NCBI GenBank assembly: GCA_913061095.1 | Contig: CAJXVM010000003.1 | Coordinates: 1 to 64,000 of the forward strand | DNA length: 64,000 nt | DNA from: an uncultured Ignavibacteria bacterium | GTDB lineage: Bacteria > Bacteroidota > Ignavibacteria > SZUA-365 | Direction of reading: 5' to 3' | Part shown: in pieces, positions 30,159 to 39,090 of the stretch | Position numbering within the stretch: the first letter of the stretch is position 1 | How the letters are laid out: each line of letters starts with the position of its first letter | Made by a program: the position numbers and the translations under genes | The notes under the pieces: generated by a model | What the model was told of the DNA's origin: nothing | The model's input: the letters and a program-made list of their open reading frames with translations, nothing else | Databases searched by the model: none

Positions 30159-30178
30159 CCCCACCCTCACGGGTGGGG
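30159..30178. repeat. Dispersed hairpin repeat with TCAC loop (copy 4)
   Basis: Stem CCCCACCC / GGGTGGGG, loop TCAC, followed by CTAC. The CTA of that flank (30179-30181) is the TAG stop codon of glnS on the minus strand. Confidence 0.7.
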
Positions 30179-31864
30179 CTACTGCTTCCTGCTGATCTTT
30201 GCCCAGGTGTCGCGCAGGGTGACGGTGCGGTTGAACACCGGCGCGCCGGGACGCCCGTATTTCGAATCCACCGTGAAATACCCCTTGCGCTCAAACTGGT
30301 AATGCGCCCCCGGCTCGGCCGCGGCGAGCGAGGGCTCCACCTTGGCCTGCACGAGCGAGAGGGAATCGGGATTCAGGTTGGAGAGGAAATCCAGCTGCTC
30401 CTCTACCTCGTTCGGATCCTCCTTGGCGAACAGCTGCTCGTAGAGCCGCACCTCGGCATCGAGCGCATGCTTCGCCGATACCCAGTGCAGCGTTCCCTTC
30501 ACCTTGCGGTTGGCCTCAGGCATCCCGCTTTTCGTCTGCGGATCGTACGTGCAGTGCAGCTCGACGATGTTTCCGTCGCCGTCCTTGATCACATCCTCGC
30601 ACTTGATGATGTAGCCGTAACGCAGCCGCACCTCGCGTCCGGGCGCGAGGCGGAAAAATTTCCGCGGCGGGTCCTCCATGAAATCGTCGCGCTCGATGTA
30701 CAGCTCGCGCGAGAACGGCACCGTGCGCGTCCCGGCGGAGGGATCCTCGGGATTGTTGACGGCCTCCATCTCCTCGACCTGCTCTTCGGGATAATTCGTG
30801 AGCACGACCTTCAGCGGATCGAGCACACCCATCACGCGCAGCGCATGGGCGTTGAGATCCTCGCGGATGCAGTGCTCCAGCAACGCCATGTCGATGGTGC
30901 TCTCCTTCTTCGCCACGCCGACGCGGTCGGCAAAATCGCGAATGGACGCGGGCGTGTAGCCGCGGCGTCGCAGCCCGGAAATTGTGGGCATGCGCGGGTC
31001 GTCCCAGCCGTCGACCACGCCGTCCTGCACGAGCCGCAGCAGCTTGCGCTTGCTCATCACCATGTACGTGATGTTGAGGCGCGCGAATTCGATCTGCTGG
31101 GGATGATGGATGCCGAGCTGCTCGACGAACCAGTCGTAGAGCGGACGATGATCCTCGAATTCCAGCGTGCAGATGCTGTGCGTGATGCTCTCGATGGAAT
31201 CGGACTGTCCGTGCGCCCAGTCGTATGTGGGATAAATGCACCAGTCATCCCCCGTGCGATGGTGGTGCGCATGCAGGATGCGGTACATCACCGGGTCGCG
31301 CATGTTGAGATTCGGGGCGGCCATGTCGATTTTCGCGCGCAGCGTGCGTGAACCGTCGGGGAATTCGCCCCTGCGCATGCGCTCGAAGAGATCGAGGTTT
31401 TCGTCGACGGGACGATCGCGGAAGGGACTGTTTTTGCCGGCCTCGGTGAGCGTGCCGCGGTACTCCCGGATCTGCTCGGCCGTCAGTTCGCAGACGTATG
31501 CTTTGCCGCCCTTGATCAGCTTGATGGCGTACTCGTACAGCATTTCAAAGTAGTCCGAGGCGTAGAATTCGCGGTCCTCCCAGTCGAAGCCCAGCCAGCG
31601 GATGTCTTCCTTGATGGAATCGACGTACTCGACTTCCTCTTTCGTGGGATTCGTATCGTCGAAGCGCAGGTTGCACTTGCCGTCGTACTCCTCGGCGATG
31701 CCGAAATTCAGGCAGATCGACTTTGCGTGTCCGATATGCAGGTAGCCATTCGGTTCGGGAGGAAAACGCGTGTGGACGCGATTGTCGAAGCGCCCAGTGC
31801 GGTTGTGCTCGTTGATGATCTGCTTGATGAAATTGCCCTGCGAAGGCGTGTCGTTGTTCGTCAT
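30179..31864 (-). CDS. glnS: Glutaminyl-tRNA synthetase
   Basis: 561 aa, normal length. Class I synthetase with [16 protein letters not shown] near residue 30 and VMSKRKLL near 265, and the two beta-barrel anticodon domains at the C-terminus. It charges tRNA-Gln directly. Since gatC is also in the window, the transamidosome is then presumably needed for tRNA-Asn (inference). The stop codon lies within the flank of a dispersed hairpin repeat, so the last residues may have been shaped by its insertion. Confidence 0.95.
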   Translation of the reverse strand: MTNNDTPSQGNFIKQIINEHNRTGRFDNRVHTRFPPEPNGYLHIGHAKSICLNFGIAEEYDGKCNLRFDDTNPTKEEVEYVDSIKEDIRWLGFDWEDREFYASDYFEMLYEYAIKLIKGGKAYVCELTAEQIREYRGTLTEAGKNSPFRDRPVDENLDLFERMRRGEFPDGSRTLRAKIDMAAPNLNMRDPVMYRILHAHHHRTGDDWCIYPTYDWAHGQSDSIESITHSICTLEFEDHRPLYDWFVEQLGIHHPQQIEFARLNITYMVMSKRKLLRLVQDGVVDGWDDPRMPTISGLRRRGYTPASIRDFADRVGVAKKESTIDMALLEHCIREDLNAHALRVMGVLDPLKVVLTNYPEEQVEEMEAVNNPEDPSAGTRTVPFSRELYIERDDFMEDPPRKFFRLAPGREVRLRYGYIIKCEDVIKDGDGNIVELHCTYDPQTKSGMPEANRKVKGTLHWVSAKHALDAEVRLYEQLFAKEDPNEVEEQLDFLSNLNPDSLSLVQAKVEPSLAAAEPGAHYQFERKGYFTVDSKYGRPGAPVFNRTVTLRDTWAKISRKQ

Positions 31865-31947
31865 GGACGCACTGGCTGTTGTTGGAGGAATCTACCGGCC
31901 AAAACCGAAGAAATAATGTACGATTCTTCACGGAAGCGCTCAAATGG

Positions 31948-31976
31948 TTGCACAGGACCCCCCTCGCCCCTATATT
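31948..31976 (+). promoter_or_regulatory. Sigma-70-like promoter of the serine palmitoyltransferase operon
   Basis: TTGCAC (31948-31953), 17-bp spacer, TATATT (31971-31976), followed by a 130-nt leader before the GTG at 32107. The rest of the gap between glnS and this operon shows no other element. Confidence 0.5.
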
Positions 31977-32106
31977 CATTGTTATGATTGCCGAATAAAT
32001 GAATTTTCGTTCATCTTTCAGGGCGATCCCACCTTCGCATCCCTTCGCAGTCCATCCGGCCGGGTGGTGGAGACGAAGCATTACAGACAGAAGACGAGGA
32101 GTCCGC

Positions 32107-33300
32107 GTGGATCTTTTTGACAAATGCAGGGCGTTCACACGCGCCGATGAGGTAAAGGCACAGGGGTATTACCCGTATTTCCGGGCCATCGAGGAAAGTG
32201 AAGGACCAGTGGTGATGATCGAGGGACGCAAGATCATCATGGCCGGGTCGAACAATTACCTGGGACTCACCGCCGATCCGCGGGTGAAGCAGGCGAGCAG
32301 GGATGCAATCGAACGGTACGGTACCGGCTGCTCAGGATCCCGCTACCTGACGGGCACGCTCAACCTGCACAATGAGCTGGAGGAGCGCCTGGCGAATTTC
32401 CTCGGCAAGGAATCCTGCCTGCTTTTCTCCACGGGCTATCAGACCGCCCAGGGCATCATTCCCACACTCGTGCAGCGCGGCGAGTATGTGGTTTCGGACA
32501 AGGACAACCACGCCTGCATCGTGGCCGGCAACCTGATGGCCAAGGGCGCTTTCGCACAGTTCGACCGCTACAAGCACAACGACATGGACGACCTCGAGCG
32601 CGTGATCGCAAAGCTGCCCGAGGACAAGGGCAAGCTCGTGGTGTCGGACGGCGTGTTCAGCACCACCGGCGATATCGTCAACCTCCCGCGCCTGCTGGAG
32701 ATTGCCAAGAAGTACAACGCACGCGTACTCATCGACGACGCGCATTCGACCGGTGTGATCGGCGAGGGCGGCCGCGGCACGGCGTCGTATTACGGACTCA
32801 ACAGCGACGTCGACATGACCATGGGCACGTTCAGCAAGACCTTTGCCAGCCTCGGCGGATTCGTGGTCGGCGAGCGGCCGGTCATCAATTACATCAAACA
32901 TCACTCTCCCGCGCTCATCTTCAGCGCCAGTCCGACTCCGCCGAATGTCGCCGCCGCACTCACGGCGCTCGACATCCTTGAATCGGAACCCTGGCGCGTC
33001 GACCGGCTGCGTGAGAACGCTGACTACATGCGCAAGGGCTTTGCCGATCTCGGCTTCCGCGTACTCGACGGCGAAACCGGCGTCGTGCCCGTCATCATCG
33101 GCGACGACACCAAGAGCTTCATCTTCTGGAAAGAGCTTTTCGAAGCCGGCGTCTTCGTCAACGTGTTCATCAGTCCGGGCGTGCCACAGGGGCTGCAGAT
33201 GCTGCGCACCAGCTACATGGCCACGCATGAGAAAGAGCACCTCGACCGCATCCTCGAGATCTGCGGCGATATCGGCCGCAAGCTCGGCGTCATCGAATAA
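32107..33300 (+). CDS. spt: Serine palmitoyltransferase-like alpha-oxoamine synthase
   Basis: 397 aa from a GTG at 32107, supported by GAGGAG 5 nt upstream; a longer frame from 31999 runs over leader sequence and is rejected. PLP fold type [23 protein letters not shown] with the conserved Arg, [11 protein letters not shown] with the PLP-stacking His, [10 protein letters not shown], and TMGTFSKT with Schiff-base Lys244. The N-terminus ([24 protein letters not shown]) is that of the serine palmitoyltransferases of Bacteroidota rather than of BioF. The expected reaction is serine plus acyl-CoA to 3-ketosphinganine. A GNAT-like acyltransferase follows after 21 nt, supporting sphingolipid synthesis. 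Other amino-acid substrates (for example cysteate for sulfonolipids) cannot be excluded. Confidence 0.85.
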   Translation: MDLFDKCRAFTRADEVKAQGYYPYFRAIEESEGPVVMIEGRKIIMAGSNNYLGLTADPRVKQASRDAIERYGTGCSGSRYLTGTLNLHNELEERLANFLGKESCLLFSTGYQTAQGIIPTLVQRGEYVVSDKDNHACIVAGNLMAKGAFAQFDRYKHNDMDDLERVIAKLPEDKGKLVVSDGVFSTTGDIVNLPRLLEIAKKYNARVLIDDAHSTGVIGEGGRGTASYYGLNSDVDMTMGTFSKTFASLGGFVVGERPVINYIKHHSPALIFSASPTPPNVAAALTALDILESEPWRVDRLRENADYMRKGFADLGFRVLDGETGVVPVIIGDDTKSFIFWKELFEAGVFVNVFISPGVPQGLQMLRTSYMATHEKEHLDRILEICGDIGRKLGVIE

Positions 33301-33321
33301 GACATTCCCGAGGAACATCGC

Positions 33322-34443
33322 ATGAGCATCACCATCCGTACCGTATCCGGGAAAGCGGATAAAAACCGCTTTATCAAGCTGCAGTGGAAATTCTACCGGA
33401 ACGACCGCAACTGGGCACCGCCGCTTCTGATGGACCGCCGCAAGCTGCTGAACACGGAGAAAAATCCGTTCTTCAAGCATGCAGACGTGGAGCTGTTCAT
33501 CGCCGAGCGCGACGGGGAGCCGGTCGGACGCATCGCCGCCATCGTCAATCGTCGGCACAACGAAATCCACCACGACAAGGTCGGCTTCTTCGGGTTTTTC
33601 GAATGCATCGACCATCAGGAAACGGCGAACGCCCTCTTTGACGCGGCAGCGCAGTGGCTGCGCGGAAAGGGCATGGACACCATGCGCGGTCCGCTGAATC
33701 CCTCCATCAACGACGAAATCGGCATGCTGGTGCACGGCTTCGACATGCCGCCGGTCATCCTCATGACGTACAATCCCCGCTACTATCCCCTGCTCGTGGA
33801 GGGATACGGGTTCAAGAAGGAAAAGGATCTGTTCGCCTATCTCCTGAGAAATGAACTTACAGTTACGCCCAAGCTGGAGCGGGGACAGAAGCTCGTGCGC
33901 GAACGCTACAACATCACCATCCGCGACCTGGACTTCAAGAATCTCGAAAGGGATGTCGTGGTGCTCAAGGACCTCTACAACCGTTCGTGGGAGAAAAACT
34001 GGGGCGCGGTGGCGATGACCGACGAGGAGTTCGACTTCCTCGCCAAGGATCTCGTGCAGGTGGTCGGCAAGTTCAAGGACCTGGTGTTCATCACCGAGCG
34101 CGACGGCGAGCCGATCGGCTTCGCGCTCTGTCTGCCGGATCTCAACCAGGTGCTGATCCACAACAAAGGCGGCGGACTGCTGGGTGCGGCCTTCCACATG
34201 ATGACGAAGACGAAGAAGATCGATCTCGTGCGCATCATCGTGCTGGGCGTGCTGCCCGAGCACCGCAACAAGGGCATTGACTCGGTGATGTATTACGAGA
34301 TCGTCAATCGCGCCGCCGATCACGGCATTTATCTCGGCGAGGCTTCCTGGGTGCTCGAAGACAACGCGCCGATGAACAAGGGCGCGAAGCTGATGAATGC
34401 CGAGCAGTACAAGACCTACCGCATCTATGACACCGCCATCTGA
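33322..34443 (+). CDS. GNAT-like N-acyltransferase, candidate bacterial ceramide synthase
   Basis: 373 aa. Two lobes: an N-terminal region with RFIKLQWKFYRNDRNWAPPLL and FFKHADVELFIAERDGEPVGRIAAI, and a C-terminal lobe with the acyl-CoA binding element ILGVLPEHRNKGIDSVMYYE. Start supported by GAGGAA. Proteins of this type are found next to serine palmitoyltransferase in Bacteroidota; the described bacterial ceramide synthase (bCerS) is an acyltransferase that acts on 3-ketosphinganine, which makes that the leading hypothesis here. No membrane helix is evident. The gatC start lies inside its 3' end (17-nt overlap). Confidence 0.72.
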   Translation: MSITIRTVSGKADKNRFIKLQWKFYRNDRNWAPPLLMDRRKLLNTEKNPFFKHADVELFIAERDGEPVGRIAAIVNRRHNEIHHDKVGFFGFFECIDHQETANALFDAAAQWLRGKGMDTMRGPLNPSINDEIGMLVHGFDMPPVILMTYNPRYYPLLVEGYGFKKEKDLFAYLLRNELTVTPKLERGQKLVRERYNITIRDLDFKNLERDVVVLKDLYNRSWEKNWGAVAMTDEEFDFLAKDLVQVVGKFKDLVFITERDGEPIGFALCLPDLNQVLIHNKGGGLLGAAFHMMTKTKKIDLVRIIVLGVLPEHRNKGIDSVMYYEIVNRAADHGIYLGEASWVLEDNAPMNKGAKLMNAEQYKTYRIYDTAI

Positions 34444-34729
34444 ACATCGCGTCAGCGAGGACGACGTGCGCGCCACCGCGCGTCTCGCCCGCCTCGCCTT
34501 CAGCGATGAAGACGTCCGCGTACTTGCCGGCGAACTGTCGCGCATCATGGAATACGTCTCCATTCTCGAGGACATCGATACCGATGGCGTCGAGCCCCTG
34601 ACGATGCTCAACGATCCCCTGCCTCCCCCGCGCGAGGATGAATCCCGCCCCTCCCTACCTCAGGATGACGCCCTCCGCAACACTCCCGACAGCAGCGACG
34701 GATATATCCGTGTGCCGAAAGTGCTGTAA
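34427..34729 (+). CDS. gatC: Aspartyl/glutamyl-tRNA amidotransferase subunit C
   Basis: 100 aa, typical for GatC. VSEDDVRATARLARLAFSDEDV, the LSRIMEYVSILEDIDTDGVEPL block and the C-terminal IRVPKVL are diagnostic. GatC is the small scaffold of the GatCAB complex that amidates misacylated Asp-tRNA-Asn or Glu-tRNA-Gln. gatA and gatB are not in the window. Start chosen at 34427 (MTPPSEHRVSEDDV); an in-frame ATG 30 nt earlier adds only unrelated residues. It is followed by a 40-bp palindrome. Confidence 0.92.
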   Translation: MTPPSEHRVSEDDVRATARLARLAFSDEDVRVLAGELSRIMEYVSILEDIDTDGVEPLTMLNDPLPPPREDESRPSLPQDDALRNTPDSSDGYIRVPKVL

Positions 34730-34757
34730 ATCACCGTCAAATTGGCATGAATATTAA

Positions 34758-34797
34758 TTTTAACCTGTCCTAAAATAGATTTTAGGTCAGGTTAAAA
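34758..34797. terminator. 40-bp near-perfect A+T-rich palindrome after gatC
   Basis: TTTTAACCTG-TCCTAAAA, 4-nt loop TAGA, TTTTAGGT-CAGGTTAAAA: 18-bp stem with one mismatch, followed by CTGCTTTTT. Being 28 nt after the gatC stop and converging with the FG-GAP gene, it is most likely a bidirectional terminator; a regulator operator is possible. Confidence 0.55.
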
Positions 34798-34917
34798 CTG
34801 CTTTTTCCCCAACTTTACACCACTTTTCAGGATATTACCGATGGAAGGTACCATCCACCATGCATTCCGCGGCGGCAGGTGTTTCTGGAAGAACGGGTAT
34901 GACATGCTCGATCATGT

Positions 34918-36711
34918 TCAGTAAATGACAATCGTTCGCGCCTGTCTGCTGCCGTCTCCGCGGAGCAGCGCGAGCACGTACGTTCCCCGCGGCAGCGGGG
35001 AGGTCGGCAGTTCGAGGGTGCGCGCTTCGAATGCGGCATCGACGGAACGGCGCAGCAGCACGCGGCCGAGCAGATCGGTCATCACGATCGTGCCGGGCGC
35101 CCGCGAATCGAGACGCACCTGCAGCGTGCCACCCTGCCGCAGCGGCTGGGGATACGCTGTAAGATCACTGTTCAGCGCGATTGCGGGCGGCGGTGCAACC
35201 GCCGTGAGCTTCTGGCTGCCGGAGTAAATGTGGATGCGATCCGTAATCCCGCGTTGTTCCACTCGTGTGGGAAAACCGCAGATGACCATATCATCATACC
35301 CGTCGCCGTTGACATCACCGGCGTTGAAGGGAGGTTTTTTAACATAATCCCCGAAAGGAATAAGCCCGATGTACCCCGTGGCCGTTTTCCAGTCGCTGAC
35401 CGGTCCCGCGGGGTAGACGTAGTACACCGTGCCCTGGATAATGATCGTTGACCAGCCGACGATCAGATCCGGTCGGCCGTCCCCGTTCATGTCGCCCATC
35501 GGGCTGACGATCGCCGGCGCGACATTGACGTTCGGCCGCTGGTTCGGGATCGAATCGTTCGGCACGAGGCGGTCGAACGTGGCGCGTGAGCGGAACAGCT
35601 TCGCGCCCGCGAATAGCGTGCTCCAGCCGTTGATGACATCATCGTAGCCGTCGCCATTGATGTCAACCACATTCGACGTTATCCGGTACGGAACCCAGTC
35701 ATCCGGTTCGCTGCCGGTGACATCCGGCTCATCGAAGCGGGCGTCGGGATTGCCGAACCAGGTGTCGACAAAATTCTGCGGATAATTGTGCATATCTATC
35801 CAGATACCGAATATGCATAGATCATCACAGCCGTCCCCGTTGAGATCGCCGGTCATGTACTCCTCAGCGTACTTCCCATACATGCGGTTGAATCGTTGTC
35901 CGAAGGTGAAAGTGTAGTGCACCGGCGCAGTGCGGATATCCGCTCCGCCCAGAATCATGTGTATGCGGTGCTTCACCGTGTCTTCAAGCCTCACGGCCCT
36001 GAAGAAGAGATCATCGATCTTATCACCGTTCATGTCCGCCGTGAAAATGCCCGGGCGATACCCGGTAGCGAAGTTGTATCCGAATGTGGCCCAGTCATAT
36101 CCCCCGGTGATGATTCTGTCGGCGGGCTCGGCGTACGCGGGCCAGCCGCCGCGATTCAGGTAGATGCGGATCTTTCCGCGGTGCGCGCTGTCACTCTCGC
36201 TGCCGCGATCCCAGATGGCGGTGGCGAGGTCGGTGCGTCCGTCACCGTCGAAATCGCCGGCGGCCAGGCCGTTCGCCCCGCCGAGCACGACCAGATCGGG
36301 CTCATGATCGAACGGTGAGCCGCCGAGAAAGATGAATGTCGTATCCGCGGCGGAGGCGACGGCAAGCTCCCCGCAGCCGTCACCGTCGAGATCGCCGAGC
36401 GCCACCGGCCAGCGTCCGAATCCCGGGTGATCGAACGGACGAATCATCGCCAGCTGTTCGAGCTGATGCGCGGGGGAGTCCATCGGCAGCAGCCCGCTCG
36501 CAGGTGCCCGCAGCGACTGCGCATGCAGGGATGGCGCGTACAGCGACGGCGAGACGAGGAGCAGCAGCACGGGCAGGAAGACTGCCGGAGCGCGCAATAT
36601 CACGGCGCGCAGTACCGGAATGCGTATCGGGGTCACAACTCGAAGGAAACATCTGCCTGAACGCTGCATCATGTTGAACAGCATTCCAGGCGGCCCTGTC
36701 CTGTGATTCAT
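34918..36711 (-). CDS. FG-GAP repeat secreted protein with T9SS-type sorting domain
   Basis: 597 aa from the ATG at 36711, which has AGGA 5 nt before it; an upstream in-frame ATG at 36765 is less likely. A hydrophobic signal segment (VFLPVLLLLVSPSLYAPSLHA) is followed by a string of integrin/FG-GAP calcium repeats: GDLDGDGCGELA, GDFDGDGRTDLA, ADMNGDKIDDLF, GDLNGDGCDDLC, VDINGDGYDDVI, GDMNGDGRPDLI and GDVNGDGYDDMV, i.e. seven repeats of a beta-propeller. The C-terminal 80 residues (LTAYPQPLRQGGTLQV, MTDLLGRVLLRR, LPRGTYVLAL) resemble a T9SS type A domain. Cell-surface or secreted; binding partner unknown. Confidence 0.82.
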   Translation of the reverse strand: MNHRTGPPGMLFNMMQRSGRCFLRVVTPIRIPVLRAVILRAPAVFLPVLLLLVSPSLYAPSLHAQSLRAPASGLLPMDSPAHQLEQLAMIRPFDHPGFGRWPVALGDLDGDGCGELAVASAADTTFIFLGGSPFDHEPDLVVLGGANGLAAGDFDGDGRTDLATAIWDRGSESDSAHRGKIRIYLNRGGWPAYAEPADRIITGGYDWATFGYNFATGYRPGIFTADMNGDKIDDLFFRAVRLEDTVKHRIHMILGGADIRTAPVHYTFTFGQRFNRMYGKYAEEYMTGDLNGDGCDDLCIFGIWIDMHNYPQNFVDTWFGNPDARFDEPDVTGSEPDDWVPYRITSNVVDINGDGYDDVINGWSTLFAGAKLFRSRATFDRLVPNDSIPNQRPNVNVAPAIVSPMGDMNGDGRPDLIVGWSTIIIQGTVYYVYPAGPVSDWKTATGYIGLIPFGDYVKKPPFNAGDVNGDGYDDMVICGFPTRVEQRGITDRIHIYSGSQKLTAVAPPPAIALNSDLTAYPQPLRQGGTLQVRLDSRAPGTIVMTDLLGRVLLRRSVDAAFEARTLELPTSPLPRGTYVLALLRGDGSRQARTIVIY

Positions 36712-36887
36712 GAAATCCTCATCTCGTTCACTTTTACCCCGGTGGCGAACATCATCTCCGTTCAAATAATACAGGGTCGAGACCCCAGAGTCAAGATGGG
36801 ATCGGCGGATGTGAAAGAAAGGCCGACGCTGCGGTTTTTCCGACGCGATCCGTGAAATCCGTGGTTCTGTTTTTGTATTTTAGGCGC

Positions 36888-37637
36888 ATGAGCGAACACA
36901 TCATCATCGTGATTCCGGCGCGCTGGGGATCAACGCGCTTCCCGGGCAAGCCGCTCGCGCGTATCGCGGGAAAAAGCATGATCGAACGCGTGCACGCACG
37001 CTGCGCGGCATCCGCGCGGGCATCGCGCGTCATCGTCGCGACGGACGACGAGCGCATTCAGTCTGAAGTCGAGCGCTTCGGGGGCGAGGCAGTCATGACT
37101 CCCGCCGAACTGGCATCGGGCACCGAACGCATGGCGTGGGTCGCACGAAAGACGGAGGCGGATATTTACGTCAACGTGCAGGGCGACGAACCGCTGCTGC
37201 CGCCCGCCACCATCGACGCCGCCGTCGAGGCGCTCACCCGGAATCCGGAGGCCGACATCGCCACCGCCTGCTGCCATCTTCATCACGCCGCGGACATCGC
37301 CAATCCCAACATCGTCAAGCTGGTAACGGATCGCGCCGGTTTTGCGTTGTATTTCTCACGGGCCGCCATTCCGCATGTGCGAAACGGTAACGCTTTCGGC
37401 GAAACGGGTGTCTACAGGAAGCATATCGGGATATACGTCTTCCGCCGCGAGGCCCTTCTCCGTTTTGCCACACTCGATAAGACGCCGCTCGAGCACAGTG
37501 AAAAGCTCGAACAGCTCCGCGCCCTCGAGCACGGCATGCGGATTGTTGTCACGGAGGTGGAGACGGACTCCCAGGCAGTCGATACGCCCGGCGATATCGA
37601 AAAAGTCGAGCGTTTGATAGACCACGATGCAGTTTGA
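36888..37637 (+). CDS. kdsB: 3-deoxy-manno-octulosonate cytidylyltransferase
   Basis: 249 aa from MSEHIIIVIPARWGSTRFPGKPLA; an in-frame start 36 nt upstream is not conserved. It activates Kdo with CTP for lipopolysaccharide, consistent with a diderm envelope. IPARWGSTRFPGKPL binds CTP; VATDDERI, VNVQGDEPLLPP, RNGNAFGETGVYRKHIGIYVFRRE and the C-terminal TDSQAVDTPGDIEKVE are family blocks. Standard length. Confidence 0.95.
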   Translation: MSEHIIIVIPARWGSTRFPGKPLARIAGKSMIERVHARCAASARASRVIVATDDERIQSEVERFGGEAVMTPAELASGTERMAWVARKTEADIYVNVQGDEPLLPPATIDAAVEALTRNPEADIATACCHLHHAADIANPNIVKLVTDRAGFALYFSRAAIPHVRNGNAFGETGVYRKHIGIYVFRREALLRFATLDKTPLEHSEKLEQLRALEHGMRIVVTEVETDSQAVDTPGDIEKVERLIDHDAV

Positions 37638-37642
37638 CAGGC

Positions 37643-37744
37643 GCAAAGTGAAGAGTGCAAAGTGCAAACAGCAGATTTTCTTCCATGGACCGCGATATGT
37701 CATGCAACGCGACCTTTGCACTTTGTACTTTGCACTTTGCACTT
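37643..37744. repeat. Inverted arms of a GCAAAGT-type heptamer repeat between kdsB and rimO
   Basis: Left arm 37643-37668 and right arm 37715-37744 are complementary over more than 20 bp (units GCAAAGT / ACTTTGC), with a 46-nt loop. It could fold into a long imperfect hairpin just after kdsB. No T-run follows. Confidence 0.65.
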
Positions 37745-37785
37745 CATCCGGGAAATGACAAGACAACGAATATTTCTGTATACAA

Positions 37786-39087
37786 GTGAATAAACCCCAA
37801 CGCATATCAATCGTAACTCTGGGCTGCTCGAAGAACACAGTCGACTCGGAGGTGCTGATGAGCCAGATCGAGGCGAACCGCATGGCGCTGGTCGATGAGC
37901 CCGGCGAGGCGGATACGCTGATCATCAATACCTGCGGCTTCATCGACGCGGCGAAAGAGGAATCGGTCAATACGATTCTCGAGGCGGTGGAAATGAAAAA
38001 GCGCGGCGACATCCGGCAGTTGTATGTGGCGGGATGCCTGTCCGAGCGCTACCGCTCTGATCTCGAGAAAGAGCTGCCGGAGGTGGACCGCTTCTTCGGC
38101 GTGACTGATTTCAAGGCCATCATCGAAACGCTCGGCGGCAGCTACAAATATGAACTGCTGGGCGAGCGGCACCTGTCCTCTCCCTCGCACTCGGCATACC
38201 TGAAAATCTCGGAGGGCTGCGACCGTCCCTGCAGCTTCTGCGCCATCCCCATCATGCGCGGGGGACATGTTTCCACTCCCCTCGAAAAGCTCGTGCACGA
38301 GGCAAAATTCCTGCGCGAACTGGGCACGAAGGAACTGATCCTCATCGCGCAGGACACGACGTATTACGGACTCGATCTCTACGGCGAGCGCCGTCTCGCG
38401 CAGCTGCTCGGCGAGCTGGCGGACGTCGATGGGATCGAATGGATTCGGCTGATGTACGCCTATCCCTCGCGCTTCCCGCTCGAGGCGCTGGACGTCATGC
38501 GTGAGCGCGAAAACATCTGCCGCTACATCGACATCCCCCTGCAGCACGCCGACGACGCCATGCTGAAATCCATGCGCCGCGGCATCACCCGCCGCGCGAC
38601 CGAGGAGCTGCTCGGTGAAATCCGCACGCACCTCCCCGGTGCCGCCATCCGCACGACCTTCATCGTCGGCTATCCCGGCGAGACCGACGCGTCCTTCCAG
38701 GCCCTCCATGATTTCGTGGAGGAACAGGAGTTCGACCGTCTCGGCGTGTTCCTCTACTCACAGGAGGAAAACACGACGGCCGACATTCTCGGCGATCCCG
38801 TGCCCCGCGCGGTCAAGGAGGAGCGGCGCGATGCGATCATGGAACTGCAGAGCGGGATATCCCGCCGGAAGAATGAAGCCCGCATCGGCGAATCCATGCG
38901 CGTGCTCTGCGACCGCGTGGAAGGAGATTTCGTGGTGGCGCGCAGCGAATTCGACGCACCGGAAGTGGACAACGAGGTGCTCATCCCGCTCGACGATTTC
39001 AGCGGAGCGCCGCCCGTCGGGGATTTCGCCGAGGTGACCGTCACCGAGGCGACCGAATACGACCTCATGGCATCGAAACGGAGGTAA
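37786..39087 (+). CDS. rimO: Ribosomal protein S12 methylthiotransferase RimO
   Basis: 433 aa, GTG start. Radical SAM enzyme that adds methylthio to Asp88 of S12. N-terminal UPF0004 domain with Cys14 and Cys50 (TLGCSKNTVDSE, NTCGF), a third Cys in VAGCLSERY; radical SAM cluster GCDRPCSFC with Cys145, Cys149, Cys152; C-terminal TRAM domain. The LGCSKNTVDSE and HSAYLKISEGC signatures point to RimO rather than MiaB. It is followed after 3 nt by the GWxTD protein, suggesting cotranscription. No other tRNA or ribosome gene is adjacent. Confidence 0.95.
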   Translation: MNKPQRISIVTLGCSKNTVDSEVLMSQIEANRMALVDEPGEADTLIINTCGFIDAAKEESVNTILEAVEMKKRGDIRQLYVAGCLSERYRSDLEKELPEVDRFFGVTDFKAIIETLGGSYKYELLGERHLSSPSHSAYLKISEGCDRPCSFCAIPIMRGGHVSTPLEKLVHEAKFLRELGTKELILIAQDTTYYGLDLYGERRLAQLLGELADVDGIEWIRLMYAYPSRFPLEALDVMRERENICRYIDIPLQHADDAMLKSMRRGITRRATEELLGEIRTHLPGAAIRTTFIVGYPGETDASFQALHDFVEEQEFDRLGVFLYSQEENTTADILGDPVPRAVKEERRDAIMELQSGISRRKNEARIGESMRVLCDRVEGDFVVARSEFDAPEVDNEVLIPLDDFSGAPPVGDFAEVTVTEATEYDLMASKRR

Positions 39088-39090
39088 CGC

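Noticed and set aside
32332-34611. 759-aa frame on the minus strand, opposite spt and the GNAT-like gene
   Set aside because: It is antisense to two well-recognised genes; its translation is His/Asp/Val/Leu-rich low-specificity sequence as expected opposite G+C-rich coding DNA.
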